Origin: Mucilaginibacter mallensis
GTDB taxonomy: Bacteria > Bacteroidota > Bacteroidia > Sphingobacteriales > Sphingobacteriaceae
Direction: 5' to 3'
Assembly (NCBI RefSeq): GCF_900105165.1
Contig: NZ_LT629740.1
Location: 992,001-1,056,000, forward strand
Length of the DNA stretch: 64,000 nucleotides
Part shown: positions 51,626 to 59,589 of the stretch, piece by piece
How the letters are laid out: the number at the start of each line of letters is the position of its first letter
How positions within the stretch are numbered: position 1 is the first letter of the stretch
The notes under the pieces: generated by a model
Databases searched by the model: none
What the model was told of the DNA's origin: nothing
Seen by the model: the letters and a program-made list of their open reading frames with translations, nothing else
Program-made: the position numbers and the translations under genes

Positions 51626-52371
51626 TGATATCAAAAAGTAATAAAGGAATAACATTTATTTTGGCACTGTTTATAACAGTAGTGCTGATCATGCCGTTTG
51701 TAAGCTCATGCGGTAAAGGCGGGGCGGCCAGTAGTGTTGGTTTAAATACACAGATGCAGGTTTTTAATCTTGGTCCTGATATACAATCGGTATACCTGTA
51801 TGTAAATTATTTAAAACAAGGCAGCAGCTCTTATGCATATCCCAATGCTTCAGGGTATTTTTATTTATCTACACTAGATACACCTATGCAGGTAAGATCG
51901 GCAGCGATAACTACCGCAACCATAAATTTTATTAATTTAGATACTGTGCTGAAGGCGGGTCATAAATATTCATTATTTATAACCGGCTTATATGCTAATA
52001 AATCGGTCACATCAATTTTAACGCAGGATGATGCCATTGCAACTCCAGCGGAAGGCTATGGTAAAATAAGGTTTGTAAATGCGAGCCTGCCCATAAATAA
52101 TCAGCTGAATATTACAGTAAACGGAACATTAGATACACCATTTATAGGAGTAAAGTATAAGGCAGTTACCCACTACATACAAATACCGGCCGGGAATTAT
52201 AATTTTCAGCTAAGCCAAACATCAACGCCAACCGTTTATTTGCCCAACACCAATGTACAAAGCATTACCATACAGGATAGTCGCCTGTATACCATTTATA
52301 CTTATGGCATAATTGGCCGTGCTACTACCGATACTTCGGCATTTGGGGCTGCTGTGGTTACAAACAGGTAG
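51625..52371 (+). CDS. DUF4397 domain lipoprotein (second of the pair)
   Basis: A 248 aa lipoprotein with a signal ending VSSC (Cys29). Two strand-rich repeats follow (MQVFNLGPDIQSVYLYVNYL..., KIRFVNASLPINNQLNITVNG...), related in pattern to the preceding protein, and the ending TYGIIGRATTDTSAFGAAVVTN is typical of DUF4397 proteins. The one-base overlap with the previous stop codon shows translational coupling. Both are probably processed by Lgt and LspA. Confidence 0.88.
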   Translation: MISKSNKGITFILALFITVVLIMPFVSSCGKGGAASSVGLNTQMQVFNLGPDIQSVYLYVNYLKQGSSSYAYPNASGYFYLSTLDTPMQVRSAAITTATINFINLDTVLKAGHKYSLFITGLYANKSVTSILTQDDAIATPAEGYGKIRFVNASLPINNQLNITVNGTLDTPFIGVKYKAVTHYIQIPAGNYNFQLSQTSTPTVYLPNTNVQSITIQDSRLYTIYTYGIIGRATTDTSAFGAAVVTNR

Positions 52372-52417
52372 CTTAAGTGTAATTTATATTTATATTTTTG
52401 CACAAAAAACACACACA

Positions 52418-53065
52418 TTGGAATTTATAACCCACCTGATAGATTTTATTTTACATATTGATAAGCACCTGGCAGCTATTATAGCGCAGTACCAGGGATG
52501 GACATATGTGATATTATTTGTAATAATTTTTGCAGAAACCGGCTTTGTTGTAACCCCGTTTTTACCCGGCGATTCTTTATTATTTGCAGCAGGCGCCTTA
52601 ATAGCCGGCGGTAATACAGGTTTGGATATCTATTTTTTAGGATTGATACTCATCGCTGCAGCATTTACAGGCAATAGCCTTAACTATGCTTTAGGTAGTT
52701 ATTTGGGCCCCAAAGTTTTTAAGCCTGAAAACAAAATACTGAAACTGGATTATTACCTGCAAACCAAAGCTTTTTTTGATAAGCATGGTGGCAAGGCGGT
52801 AATATTCAGCAGGTTTATGCCTATAATTCGTACCATAGCACCATTTGTTGCAGGAGTGGGGCGTATGCCATTTTTACGGTACAGTTTATATAATATCATA
52901 GGTGGTGCATCATGGATCATACTGTTCCTGTTTGCTGGCTATGAATTGGGAAATATACCGTTCCTTAAAGCGCATATATCTTTATTGGGGATACTAATTA
53001 TACTGCTTTCAATTGTACCGCCAATTATTGCAGCTATAAAAAACAGGAGCGCTAAGAAGGCATAA
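52418..53065 (+). CDS. DedA family membrane protein
   Basis: A 215 aa protein of the DedA/VTT family, polyprenyl-phosphate or phospholipid carriers in the inner membrane. Key blocks are FAETGFVVTPFLPGDSLLFAAGAL (the 'E.....P..PGD' re-entrant motif), FTGNSLNYALGSYLG, and FFDKHGGKAVIFSRFMPIIRTIAPFVAGVGRMPF with the conserved Arg residues. The start is the TTG at 52418 (LEFITHLIDFILHIDKHL). The frame is open further upstream but there it lies inside the preceding gene. It starts 46 bp after the DUF4397 pair and may be read from the same transcript. Confidence 0.92.
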   Translation: MEFITHLIDFILHIDKHLAAIIAQYQGWTYVILFVIIFAETGFVVTPFLPGDSLLFAAGALIAGGNTGLDIYFLGLILIAAAFTGNSLNYALGSYLGPKVFKPENKILKLDYYLQTKAFFDKHGGKAVIFSRFMPIIRTIAPFVAGVGRMPFLRYSLYNIIGGASWIILFLFAGYELGNIPFLKAHISLLGILIILLSIVPPIIAAIKNRSAKKA

Positions 53066-53081
53066 TAATTACTGCCCCAAT

Positions 53082-54047
53082 TTATTGCTCCTTTAAATTT
53101 AAAATCTTTCCGGCTTTATATAAAGCTTCCTCCTGTGCAATTTTCCGCTTTTCATCGGTGGTAAGCGGTATGGCTATCAGCTTATCCAGGTCGGGCTGCC
53201 CGGCATCAACCCAGGCTGAGTACCAGAAACTGCCCACCGATAATATGGCCGAACGCATACGGCGCTGTACCATGCCATTAAGCATATTTTGGTAGGCTTT
53301 ACTGTATGCAACCGAATAATCCTGCACTTTACGGTTGCCGTGTTTAACTATTTCATATTTCTTATCGGCCGGGAAGGTTTTACCCAGCATTCGTTCAAAG
53401 CGCAAAACGGAATCAACGGCTTTAAATGATGATCGGCAGATCTTAAAGGCCTCTTTCAGCGGATCGTCAATATAGCGCGCCTTACCCGCATAGTAATTGT
53501 AATGATCGCCAAATAATTCCGGCAGGCGGCTTTCCCATAAGGCATGTATGCCGGTTTGATTGGTCAGTTGCCCGTTATAGTTCATGGTTAAATGTAACGG
53601 CACATGCGCATCGGCTACATAATGGCCGAGGTTGGCTGATATATTTAAAATAGCGGTAGTATCATGGTCCTTAAATGCCTTAACCAGCCGGTAGTATTCA
53701 AACTGAATGGTCCACGGCACCACACCATATTTGTATATGGTATCGGCAGAATATTTCTTTACAGCATCGTCCCAGTTCTGCGGTATAGCGCTGAAGGGGC
53801 TTTTGCCATAATGATCGGCATCCAGGAAATGCTTTGGCGCTTCGGTAGAATCCACGTAACGGCGTTTATCTGCGCTTACGGCATGTTCGGTTATGAATTC
53901 GATATTAGCCCTGTAAAAGCCTGCCATAGCCTTAGGTAGCGTAAAAACGGCCAGCCTGTTGATGCGATAATGCGCAAAAAATCCCCAGGAGGAGCAGGTA
54001 ATTATAACCAGTATGCTTATAAGAGATAGGGCCAGGTTGCGTTTCAT
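53082..54047 (-). CDS. Zinc-dependent phospholipase C / S1-P1 nuclease-like secreted protein
   Basis: A 321 aa protein with a signal sequence whose cleavage would leave Trp21 (SSWGFFAHYRINR) as the new N-terminus, the hallmark of zinc-dependent phospholipase C and S1/P1 nucleases, where the N-terminal Trp and a nearby His bind zinc. Further ligands are in HFLDADHYG and in ANLGHYVADAHVPLHLTMNYNG (His/Asp/His/His). The long helices fit the all-alpha fold. The substrate (phospholipid or nucleic acid) cannot be settled by reading. The Bacteroidota members are poorly studied. Confidence 0.85.
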   Translation of the reverse strand: MKRNLALSLISILVIITCSSWGFFAHYRINRLAVFTLPKAMAGFYRANIEFITEHAVSADKRRYVDSTEAPKHFLDADHYGKSPFSAIPQNWDDAVKKYSADTIYKYGVVPWTIQFEYYRLVKAFKDHDTTAILNISANLGHYVADAHVPLHLTMNYNGQLTNQTGIHALWESRLPELFGDHYNYYAGKARYIDDPLKEAFKICRSSFKAVDSVLRFERMLGKTFPADKKYEIVKHGNRKVQDYSVAYSKAYQNMLNGMVQRRMRSAILSVGSFWYSAWVDAGQPDLDKLIAIPLTTDEKRKIAQEEALYKAGKILNLKEQ

Positions 54048-54149
54048 TAGCGTGTATAAATGAAAATAACAGCCGTAAGATAAGATTATTACGAATAATT
54101 AAGGTTGAGCGGCATGTTGATAACCCTAAATATTTTTGTTGATAATTCG

Positions 54150-54181
54150 TTTGCATAATTAAAAATATCATCCTATATTTG
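54150..54181 (+). promoter_or_regulatory. rpsT promoter, full Bacteroidota consensus
   Basis: TTTG at 54150-54153, a 20 bp spacer, and TATATTTG at 54174-54181. This is the best match in the window to TTTG-N19/20-TAnnTTTG. Transcription should start near 54188, about 29 nt before the ATG. Confidence 0.7.
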
Positions 54182-54216
54182 CAGTCCTTAAAGAAAAAAG
54201 AATAACAAGCTATACA

Positions 54217-54471
54217 ATGGCAAATCATAAATCATCATTAAAAAGGATCAGGTCTAACGCTGCGAAGCGCTTACGTAACAGATACCAGGCTAAAACCACC
54301 AGGAACGCCATCAAAAAATTAAGAGGCACAACTACTAAAGTTGAGGCAAGTGAACTTTTAAACAAAGTGATCTCTATGCTTGACCGTTTAGCTAAAAAGA
54401 ACGTTATACATAAAAACAAAGCTTCAAACAATAAGTCGAAACTGACTAAGTTTGTAAATACTTTGAAATAA
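54217..54471 (+). CDS. rpsT: 30S ribosomal protein S20
   Basis: 84 aa, highly basic, all-helical. It starts [24 protein letters not shown] with the typical alternating Lys/Arg pattern and ends in a lysine-rich helix ([21 protein letters not shown]). It binds 16S rRNA early in 30S assembly. It stands alone between a consensus promoter and a strong terminator. Confidence 0.97.
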   Translation: MANHKSSLKRIRSNAAKRLRNRYQAKTTRNAIKKLRGTTTKVEASELLNKVISMLDRLAKKNVIHKNKASNNKSKLTKFVNTLK

Positions 54472-54494
54472 TAAGGAATTTTAAATCCTACAGA

Positions 54495-54529
54495 AAGGCG
54501 ATGAGTGATAAACTCATCGCCTTTTTTTT
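54495..54529 (+). terminator. Intrinsic terminator of rpsT
   Basis: Perfect 12 bp stem AAGGCGATGAGT / ACTCATCGCCTT with loop GATAA, then T8. Confidence 0.95.
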
Positions 54530-54654
54530 GAACCAGGATTCTGAACCGGGATTTTTGGGATTTTACGGATTTTCATGATTTTAAATAAAAAGGATGTATT
54601 TTGGATGTTTAAATATATCCTGTAAATCTCCTAAATCCTACAAATCATGGTTCA
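54529..54654. repeat. R3-type palindrome reaching into radC
   Basis: TGAACCGGGATTTTTGGGAT on the left and ATCCTACAAATCATGGTTCA on the right are imperfect complements. The right arm contains the radC start codon. Confidence 0.7.
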
Positions 54655-55348
54655 TCCTTACGAAAACAAGATCAGCATAAAATCATGGGCCGAGGAAGAC
54701 CGTCCGCGAGAGAAGTTAAGTGGACAAGGCAGACGGGCGTTAACGGATGCTGAGCTGATAGCCATACTCATAGGCTCCGGTAACCGCGATGAATCGGCGG
54801 TGGAGCTAAGCAAGCGTATCCTGCACCATTATGATAACGACCTGAATAAACTCGGCAAAGCATCAATTGAGGAGCTTTCCAAATTTAAAGGTATCGGCGA
54901 AGCCAAAGCAATTTCCATTATTGCCGCGCTGGAGATCGGTCGCCGTAGGAATGATACCGAAGTGGCGGTGCTTGACAAAGTAACCGGTAGTAAAGATGCC
55001 TATAATATACTTAAACGTCTGTTGGTCGACTTGAACCATGAAGAATTCTGGATACTACTGCTCGGGCAAAATAATAGGGTATTAGGCAAGGAACTCATCA
55101 GCAAAGGTGGCTTAACAATTACAATAGCTGATCCTAAAATTATATACAGCGCGGCTTTGCGCTATTCGGCAACTTCTATTATGCTGGCCCATAATCATCC
55201 CTCAGGTAATTTAAAACCAAGTAAACCGGACATTGATCTTACCAAGAAAATAGCTGCTGCAGGCAGCTTGCTTGATATTAAAGTGCTTGATCATTTAATT
55301 ATTACTGATAGCGGTTATTATAGTTTTGCTGATGAGGGGGTGATGTAG
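54647..55348 (+). CDS. radC: RadC-family JAB1/MPN metalloprotease-like protein
   Basis: A 233 aa protein. Residues 10-25 hold the motif IKSWAEEDRPREKL, a helix-hairpin-helix region follows at about 72-95 (ELSKFKGIGEAKAISI), and the JAMM domain has the metal motif His182-Asn-His184-Pro-Ser-Gly with Asp195 (HNHPSGNLKPSKPDID). The historic DNA repair role is not supported by later genetics, and the biochemical function is open. The start codon and the first codons (ATGGTTCATCC) are part of the R3 palindrome. In the absence of the repeat the protein would start nearer YENKISIK. Confidence 0.94.
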   Translation: MVHPYENKISIKSWAEEDRPREKLSGQGRRALTDAELIAILIGSGNRDESAVELSKRILHHYDNDLNKLGKASIEELSKFKGIGEAKAISIIAALEIGRRRNDTEVAVLDKVTGSKDAYNILKRLLVDLNHEEFWILLLGQNNRVLGKELISKGGLTITIADPKIIYSAALRYSATSIMLAHNHPSGNLKPSKPDIDLTKKIAAAGSLLDIKVLDHLIITDSGYYSFADEGVM

Positions 55349-55360
55349 ATTCAGATCCAT

Positions 55361-55591
55361 TGTCATGCTGAGGTACGAAGCATCTATTCTGCAAGCGATG
55401 AGCTGAACGCATGCAGGTTCTTCGCTTCGCTCAGAATGACAGGGAAGCTATATGTTATCTTAATGGATTGTTTGTGGGGACACAAACAATGGAATGGCTT
55501 TTCTTCGTTTTGTCATGCTGAGGTATGAAGCATCCATTTAGCAAGCGATGAGCTGAATGTGGATAGGTTCTTCACTCCGTTCAGAATGACA
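55361..55591. repeat. Two direct REP hairpins after radC
   Basis: TGTCATGCTGAGGTACGAAG ... CTTCGCTTCGCTCAGAATGACA (55361-55441) and a second copy at 55511-55591. Both share the loop words GCAAGCGATGAGCTGAA. The stretch 55592-55736 is AT-rich without a gene. A third, inverted member lies at 61852-61948. Confidence 0.8.
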
Positions 55592-55736
55592 GGATGAGAA
55601 AATTGTCATGCTAAGGAACCACGCATTCATTATACATGCGGCAAATTCTTTTACCAGCCGATGTTCAATTGAATTTTCTTTTATAAACTATTTGTCTTTT
55701 CTTTGGTTATCTTAAATACTAACTAAATATACTATT

Positions 55737-55955
55737 ATGATTACTCCAGGAGACGAAATACCATTAGACGATTCATACGATGATGATGCTGATGATCAAC
55801 AAAGTCAAAAAGACATTCACTCAAACGGTTTTGATGAAGAGGATGAGATAGATCTTGACGATCTTGAACCAGATGCTGATATTTCAGGATTAGACCAGGC
55901 TTATGATGCTTCAGAATCAGCTTACACGCTGGATGATGAAGACGATGATGAGTAA
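55737..55955 (+). CDS. Small, extremely acidic protein of unknown function
   Basis: 72 aa, with about 27 Asp or Glu residues and almost no basic residues (runs such as DDSYDDDADD and DEEDEIDLDD). No signal peptide or membrane segment. It is probably disordered. Small acidic proteins of this kind are conserved upstream of pheT in related genomes as far as I recall, but I cannot name a family. A DNA-mimic or chaperone-like role is possible and unproven. REP hairpins lie on both sides. Confidence 0.7.
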   Translation: MITPGDEIPLDDSYDDDADDQQSQKDIHSNGFDEEDEIDLDDLEPDADISGLDQAYDASESAYTLDDEDDDE

Positions 55956-55979
55956 TTTTTAAAAAGACTTATTCACCAG

Positions 55980-56064
55980 GCGTCATTGCGAGGAACGAAG
56001 CAATCCCAGATTAGCAGGTCCGCCCCTGTATAGTTTGGGATTGCTTCGTTCCTCGCAATGACGC
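55980..56064. repeat. REP hairpin, complete (29 bp perfect stem)
   Basis: The left arm GCGTCATTGCGAGGAACGAA and further bases to 56008 are exactly complementary to 56036-56064, with a 27 nt loop. This is the reference form of the GTCATTGCGAGG repeat whose half-sites flank the R2 copies. Confidence 0.9.
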
Positions 56065-56164
56065 TTTGTTATTTTTATATCATACAAAACCTTTGGCCAA
56101 CAGGCTGCTTTTAGAACAGATGCTTCGTTCCTCAGCATCACAAACCATAAAAAAATAAGTCTCA

Positions 56165-56225
56165 AAATTAACTTTCGGACTTTTCCGTCTTTCGGACTTT
56201 CGGACTTCCCAACTTCCCCACTAAA
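56165..56225. repeat. GACTTTCGGACTT word repeat upstream of pheT
   Basis: TTTCGGACTTTTCCGTCTTT and GGACTTTCGGACTTCCC, the same words that bound the four-helix cassette at 24.9-25.4 kb. No gene lies inside. Confidence 0.65.
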
Positions 56226-56228
56226 TCC

Positions 56229-56236
56229 TATCTTTG
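56229..56236 (+). promoter_or_regulatory. pheT promoter -7 box
   Basis: TATCTTTG matches TAnnTTTG, 20 bp before the pheT ATG. Confidence 0.45.
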
Positions 56237-56256
56237 CCGATTATCATTCTGCTATA

Positions 56257-58656
56257 ATGAAGATATCTTATAATTGGCTTAAAGAATTTATTGATACGGA
56301 TAAAACTCCTGAAGAAATTTCAACCATACTAACCGGTACCGGATTGGAAGTTGAAAGCCTGGAGAAAGTGCAGGCCGTTCCCGGCGGTTTGGAGGGTTTA
56401 GTGATAGGGCATGTAAAGGAAGCTACCTTTCATCCAAATTCCGACCACCTGAATATTACCAAAGTTGATGTTGGCACTGGCGAGGACCTGCAAATTGTTT
56501 GCGGCGCGGCAAATGTGGCGGCAGGACAAAAAGTTGTGGTAGCTGTAGTTGGTGCTTTCGTGCATCCGCTGGAAGGTGAAAAATTCAAGATCAACAAATC
56601 AAAAATACGTGGTGAGATCTCTGAAGGGATGATCTGTGCCGAGGATGAAGTAAGCCTGGGTACATCGCATGATGGCATTATGGTGCTTGACCCATCTGCT
56701 GTTCCCGGCACACTTGCTAAAGACTACTTTAAACTTAACGACGATTACCTGTACGAAATTGGCTTAACGCCAAATCGTGCCGATGCGGCTTCGCATTTGG
56801 GTACTGCGCGTGATATTGCTGCTTTCCTGAAGATCGCCATAAAAAAACCTAATGTTTCGGCATTTAAGGTTGATGATAATAGCAGTAAGGTTGAGGTAGT
56901 GGTTGAGAACGAGCAGGCTGCACCACGCTACTCAGGTGTAACTATTTCAGGTATCGAAGTGAAAGAATCGCCTAAATGGTTAAAAGAGCGTTTGGCCGTT
57001 ATTGGTGTGCGTTCAATCAACAATGTGGTTGATGTTACCAATTATGTTTTGCATGATCTGGGTCAGCCGTTGCATGCCTTTGATGCTGATCAGATAAAAG
57101 GCAACAAAGTGATCGTTAAAAATTGCGCTGAAGGGACATTATTCATCACACTGGATGATGTGGAGCGCAAGCTAAGTGCCGATGACCTGATGATATGCGA
57201 TGCGGAAGAACCGATGTGTATCGCGGGTGTTTTCGGCGGGGCTAAATCAGGCGTTAGCGCATCTACCCAAAATATATTTTTAGAGAGCGCTTACTTTAAT
57301 TCAGTGTCGGTTCGTAAAACTGCTAAAAGGCATGGTTTGAAGACTGATTCATCGTTCAGGTTTGAGCGTGGCACAGATCCAAATATGACGGTGTTTGCGT
57401 TGAAGCGAGCTGCCTTGTTAATTCAGGAAGTTGCCGGCGGAACGATATCATCAGATATTTTTGATAACTACCCTGCACCGGTTGCGCCATTTAAGGTTGA
57501 TGTAACTTACAGCAATATTTTAAGGCTGATAGGGCAGGTGATCCCTTATGATGAAATAAAAAGCATTATAACTGCACTGGATATTAAGATTGTTGAAGAA
57601 AGCGGTGAAGGCCTGTCATTAGAAGTGCCGCCTTATCGTGTGGATGTAACCCGTGATGTGGATGTTATTGAAGAGATACTGCGTATTTATGGCTATAACA
57701 ATATCCATATCCCAACGCAGATAAGAGCTTCATTAAACACTTCCATCAGGCCGGATAGGGATGCAGTACAAAACCAGCTGGCTGATCTGTTAACGGCTAA
57801 TGGTTTTCATGAGATCATGTCGAACTCATTAACCAAATCTGCCTATTCAAGTGATCTGGATTCGGCGGTTAAGATACTGAACCCATTGAGCAGCGATCTG
57901 GATGTTATGCGCCAAACTATGCTGTACTCGGGGTTGGAGGCTATCGCCCGTAATCAAAACAGGAGGGCGCCTGATTTAAAGTTGTACGAATTTGGCAAGG
58001 TGTATAGTGTTAATGAAGACAAATATGTGGAAACACAACGTTTCGCTATTTTTATTACCGGTGCTGATACTGCGGAAGCCTGGAATGAAAAAGCAAAGCC
58101 CGTTAGTTTTTATAATTTGAAAGCTGTTGTTGATGGCATCATCACCAAACTGAACGTTAAGGATTTTACAGTTGAGGATGCTACCTGCAAAAAGATGGCT
58201 TACGGACTGCAATATATGCGCGGCAACAAGCAACTGGTTAAGTTTGGCCAGGTAGCAAAAACATCGCTAAAACTGGCTGATGTGGATAAAGATGTGTTTT
58301 ATGCCGATTTTAATTTCGACCTGGTATTGGCACTTGCCCGTAAGAACAAGATAGTGTACCAGGAGATCTCAAAATTCCCGGCGGTAAGGCGCGATCTTTC
58401 TATGCTGATCGATAAGAATGTATCCTTCGGAGCGCTGAAACAGATCGCCCAAAAAACTGAACGTAAGCTGCTGAAAGAGGTAAATGTGTTTGATGTGTAT
58501 GAGGGTGACAAATTACCTGCGGGTAAAAAGTCATACGCGCTGAGCTTTATAATTGAGGATATAGAAAAAACGCTTACGGATAAAGCGATAGATAGCATAA
58601 TGCAAAAATTAATTTATAATTTAGAAAAAGAAGCAGGAGCGGAGATCAGGAAATAG
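56257..58656 (+). CDS. pheT: Phenylalanine--tRNA ligase beta subunit
   Basis: PheT (799 aa) forms the alpha2beta2 phenylalanyl-tRNA synthetase with PheS. The domain order is regular: N-terminal MKISYNWLKEFIDT, the OB-fold tRNA-binding domain at about 40-150 (GLVIGHVKEATFHPNSDHLNI ... VCGAANV), B3/B4 editing domain (GLTPNRADAASHLGTARDIAAFL, LFITLDD), B5 domain, the catalytic-like core, and the ferredoxin-fold anticodon-binding domain at about 700-799 (SKFPAVRRDLSMLI). pheS is not adjacent, as is common in Bacteroidota. It begins a probable operon with the next two genes. Confidence 0.97.
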   Translation: MKISYNWLKEFIDTDKTPEEISTILTGTGLEVESLEKVQAVPGGLEGLVIGHVKEATFHPNSDHLNITKVDVGTGEDLQIVCGAANVAAGQKVVVAVVGAFVHPLEGEKFKINKSKIRGEISEGMICAEDEVSLGTSHDGIMVLDPSAVPGTLAKDYFKLNDDYLYEIGLTPNRADAASHLGTARDIAAFLKIAIKKPNVSAFKVDDNSSKVEVVVENEQAAPRYSGVTISGIEVKESPKWLKERLAVIGVRSINNVVDVTNYVLHDLGQPLHAFDADQIKGNKVIVKNCAEGTLFITLDDVERKLSADDLMICDAEEPMCIAGVFGGAKSGVSASTQNIFLESAYFNSVSVRKTAKRHGLKTDSSFRFERGTDPNMTVFALKRAALLIQEVAGGTISSDIFDNYPAPVAPFKVDVTYSNILRLIGQVIPYDEIKSIITALDIKIVEESGEGLSLEVPPYRVDVTRDVDVIEEILRIYGYNNIHIPTQIRASLNTSIRPDRDAVQNQLADLLTANGFHEIMSNSLTKSAYSSDLDSAVKILNPLSSDLDVMRQTMLYSGLEAIARNQNRRAPDLKLYEFGKVYSVNEDKYVETQRFAIFITGADTAEAWNEKAKPVSFYNLKAVVDGIITKLNVKDFTVEDATCKKMAYGLQYMRGNKQLVKFGQVAKTSLKLADVDKDVFYADFNFDLVLALARKNKIVYQEISKFPAVRRDLSMLIDKNVSFGALKQIAQKTERKLLKEVNVFDVYEGDKLPAGKKSYALSFIIEDIEKTLTDKAIDSIMQKLIYNLEKEAGAEIRK

Positions 58657-58756
58657 TGATTGGAGGTTAGTGATTAGAGATTAGTCCTGAATAAGGAATA
58701 ATATTTTAGTCATTACCTCAAAAAAACTAATCTCTAATCTCCAGCCTCTAATCACT
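58655..58756. repeat. Locus-specific palindrome of GATTAG words
   Basis: AGTGATTGGAGGTTAGTGAT... (58655-58685) pairs with ACTAATCTCTAATCTCCAGC... (58726-58756), 27 of 31 positions matching. It starts on the pheT stop codon and ends 6 bp before the next ATG. Confidence 0.75.
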
Positions 58757-58762
58757 AAAAAA

Positions 58763-59053
58763 ATGTCACAAGTAGCCGAACAATTAGATAAGGTAATTGA
58801 CAAAACATTGCGTTTGGTTGAGCTGTGTGCGGCTTTACAGGAGGAGAATGACCTGCTGAAACTGGAGAACGACGCACTGAATGTGGCGCTGGATGCAAGC
58901 AAAAACAAGACTAAAGAACTGGATGAAAAGCTTCGTGTATTGAAAGTGGCAAAATCTTTTTCAGAAACAAATGAAAAAAGTGTTGACATTAAGCAAAAAA
59001 TTAACGAATTTGTGCAGGAAATAGATAAGTGCATTGTGTTATTGAAAAAGTAA
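58763..59053 (+). CDS. Coiled-coil protein upstream of zapA (ZapB-like in form)
   Basis: 96 aa, almost entirely a heptad-patterned coiled coil (VELCAALQEENDLLKLENDAL), with a second helix at the end (VDIKQKINEFVQEIDKCIVLLKK). The size and design resemble ZapB, the coiled-coil partner that binds ZapA in gammaproteobacteria, and the gene is 21 bp upstream of zapA, so they are surely co-transcribed. Homology to ZapB is not claimed. A division role is inferred from position and form. Confidence 0.8.
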   Translation: MSQVAEQLDKVIDKTLRLVELCAALQEENDLLKLENDALNVALDASKNKTKELDEKLRVLKVAKSFSETNEKSVDIKQKINEFVQEIDKCIVLLKK

Positions 59054-59074
59054 TACAAAAAGTGAAAAGCTCAA

Positions 59075-59365
59075 ATGGGAGAAATCTCTATAAAAATAAA
59101 TATTGCTGACAGAGTTTACCCCTTAAAGGTGAACATGGAGGAAGAAGAAATAATACGTAGGGCAGCTAAGCTGATTAACGACCGTGTAAAGGAATATCAG
59201 GAAAATTACGCGGTTAAGGATAAACAGGATCTGCTTTCAATGTGCGTGCTGCATTATGCAACATCATCATTAAAAGCGGAGAAGAGAGTTACAGTTGAAG
59301 ATACTGATGTAGCCGAAAAAGTTTACCAGTTAGATCATTTACTAACCGAATTTTTCTCAAAGTAA
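59075..59365 (+). CDS. zapA: Cell division protein ZapA
   Basis: A 96 aa protein with the ZapA pattern: a short beta-strand start (ISIKINIADRVYPLKVN), the helix EEEEIIRRAAKLINDRVKEYQ, and a C-terminal coiled coil. ZapA crosslinks FtsZ filaments at the division site. The gene follows the coiled-coil protein and precedes a structured RNA, and 6S RNA is downstream of zapA in many bacteria as well. Confidence 0.93.
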   Translation: MGEISIKINIADRVYPLKVNMEEEEIIRRAAKLINDRVKEYQENYAVKDKQDLLSMCVLHYATSSLKAEKRVTVEDTDVAEKVYQLDHLLTEFFSK

Positions 59366-59404
59366 TAAACGTTCTTTGCATATAAATCAGAGCATTTAAG
59401 ATTT

Positions 59405-59568
59405 AACCGCAGTTAAATTTTAGGTTTCACTATTAAAAACTTAACGCTTCAATATTCAGCGGATCAAGGAGGCATGCGTTAATCGTAGATTTTACGGTAA
59501 CCCATGATCCCAATATCTGTATCGAAGTTTTTCAATACATGACACTTAAAAATTAGTTGCGGTTTTTT
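59405..59568 (+). ncRNA. ssrS: Probable 6S RNA
   Basis: The zapA-rny spacer holds a long rod-like fold. Positions 59405-59425 (AACCGCAGTTAAATTTTAGG and one more) pair with 59544-59564 (ACTTAAAAATTAGTTGCGGT and one more) over 21 positions, with a single mismatch and three G-U pairs. Inside, AAAAACTT can pair with AAGTTTTT, and CTTCAATA / GGATCA with TGATCC / TATCGAAG, separated by unpaired regions; a local TTAACGC / GCGTTAA hairpin is an alternative. The 3' arm ends GCGG followed by T7, a built-in terminator. A closing stem, an open centre and about 160 nt length fit 6S RNA, which inhibits the housekeeping RNA polymerase in stationary phase. The position after zapA also fits. The name rests on form and position only. 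Confidence 0.65.
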
Positions 59569-59589
59569 TATTTATTATAAACTTAAAAA

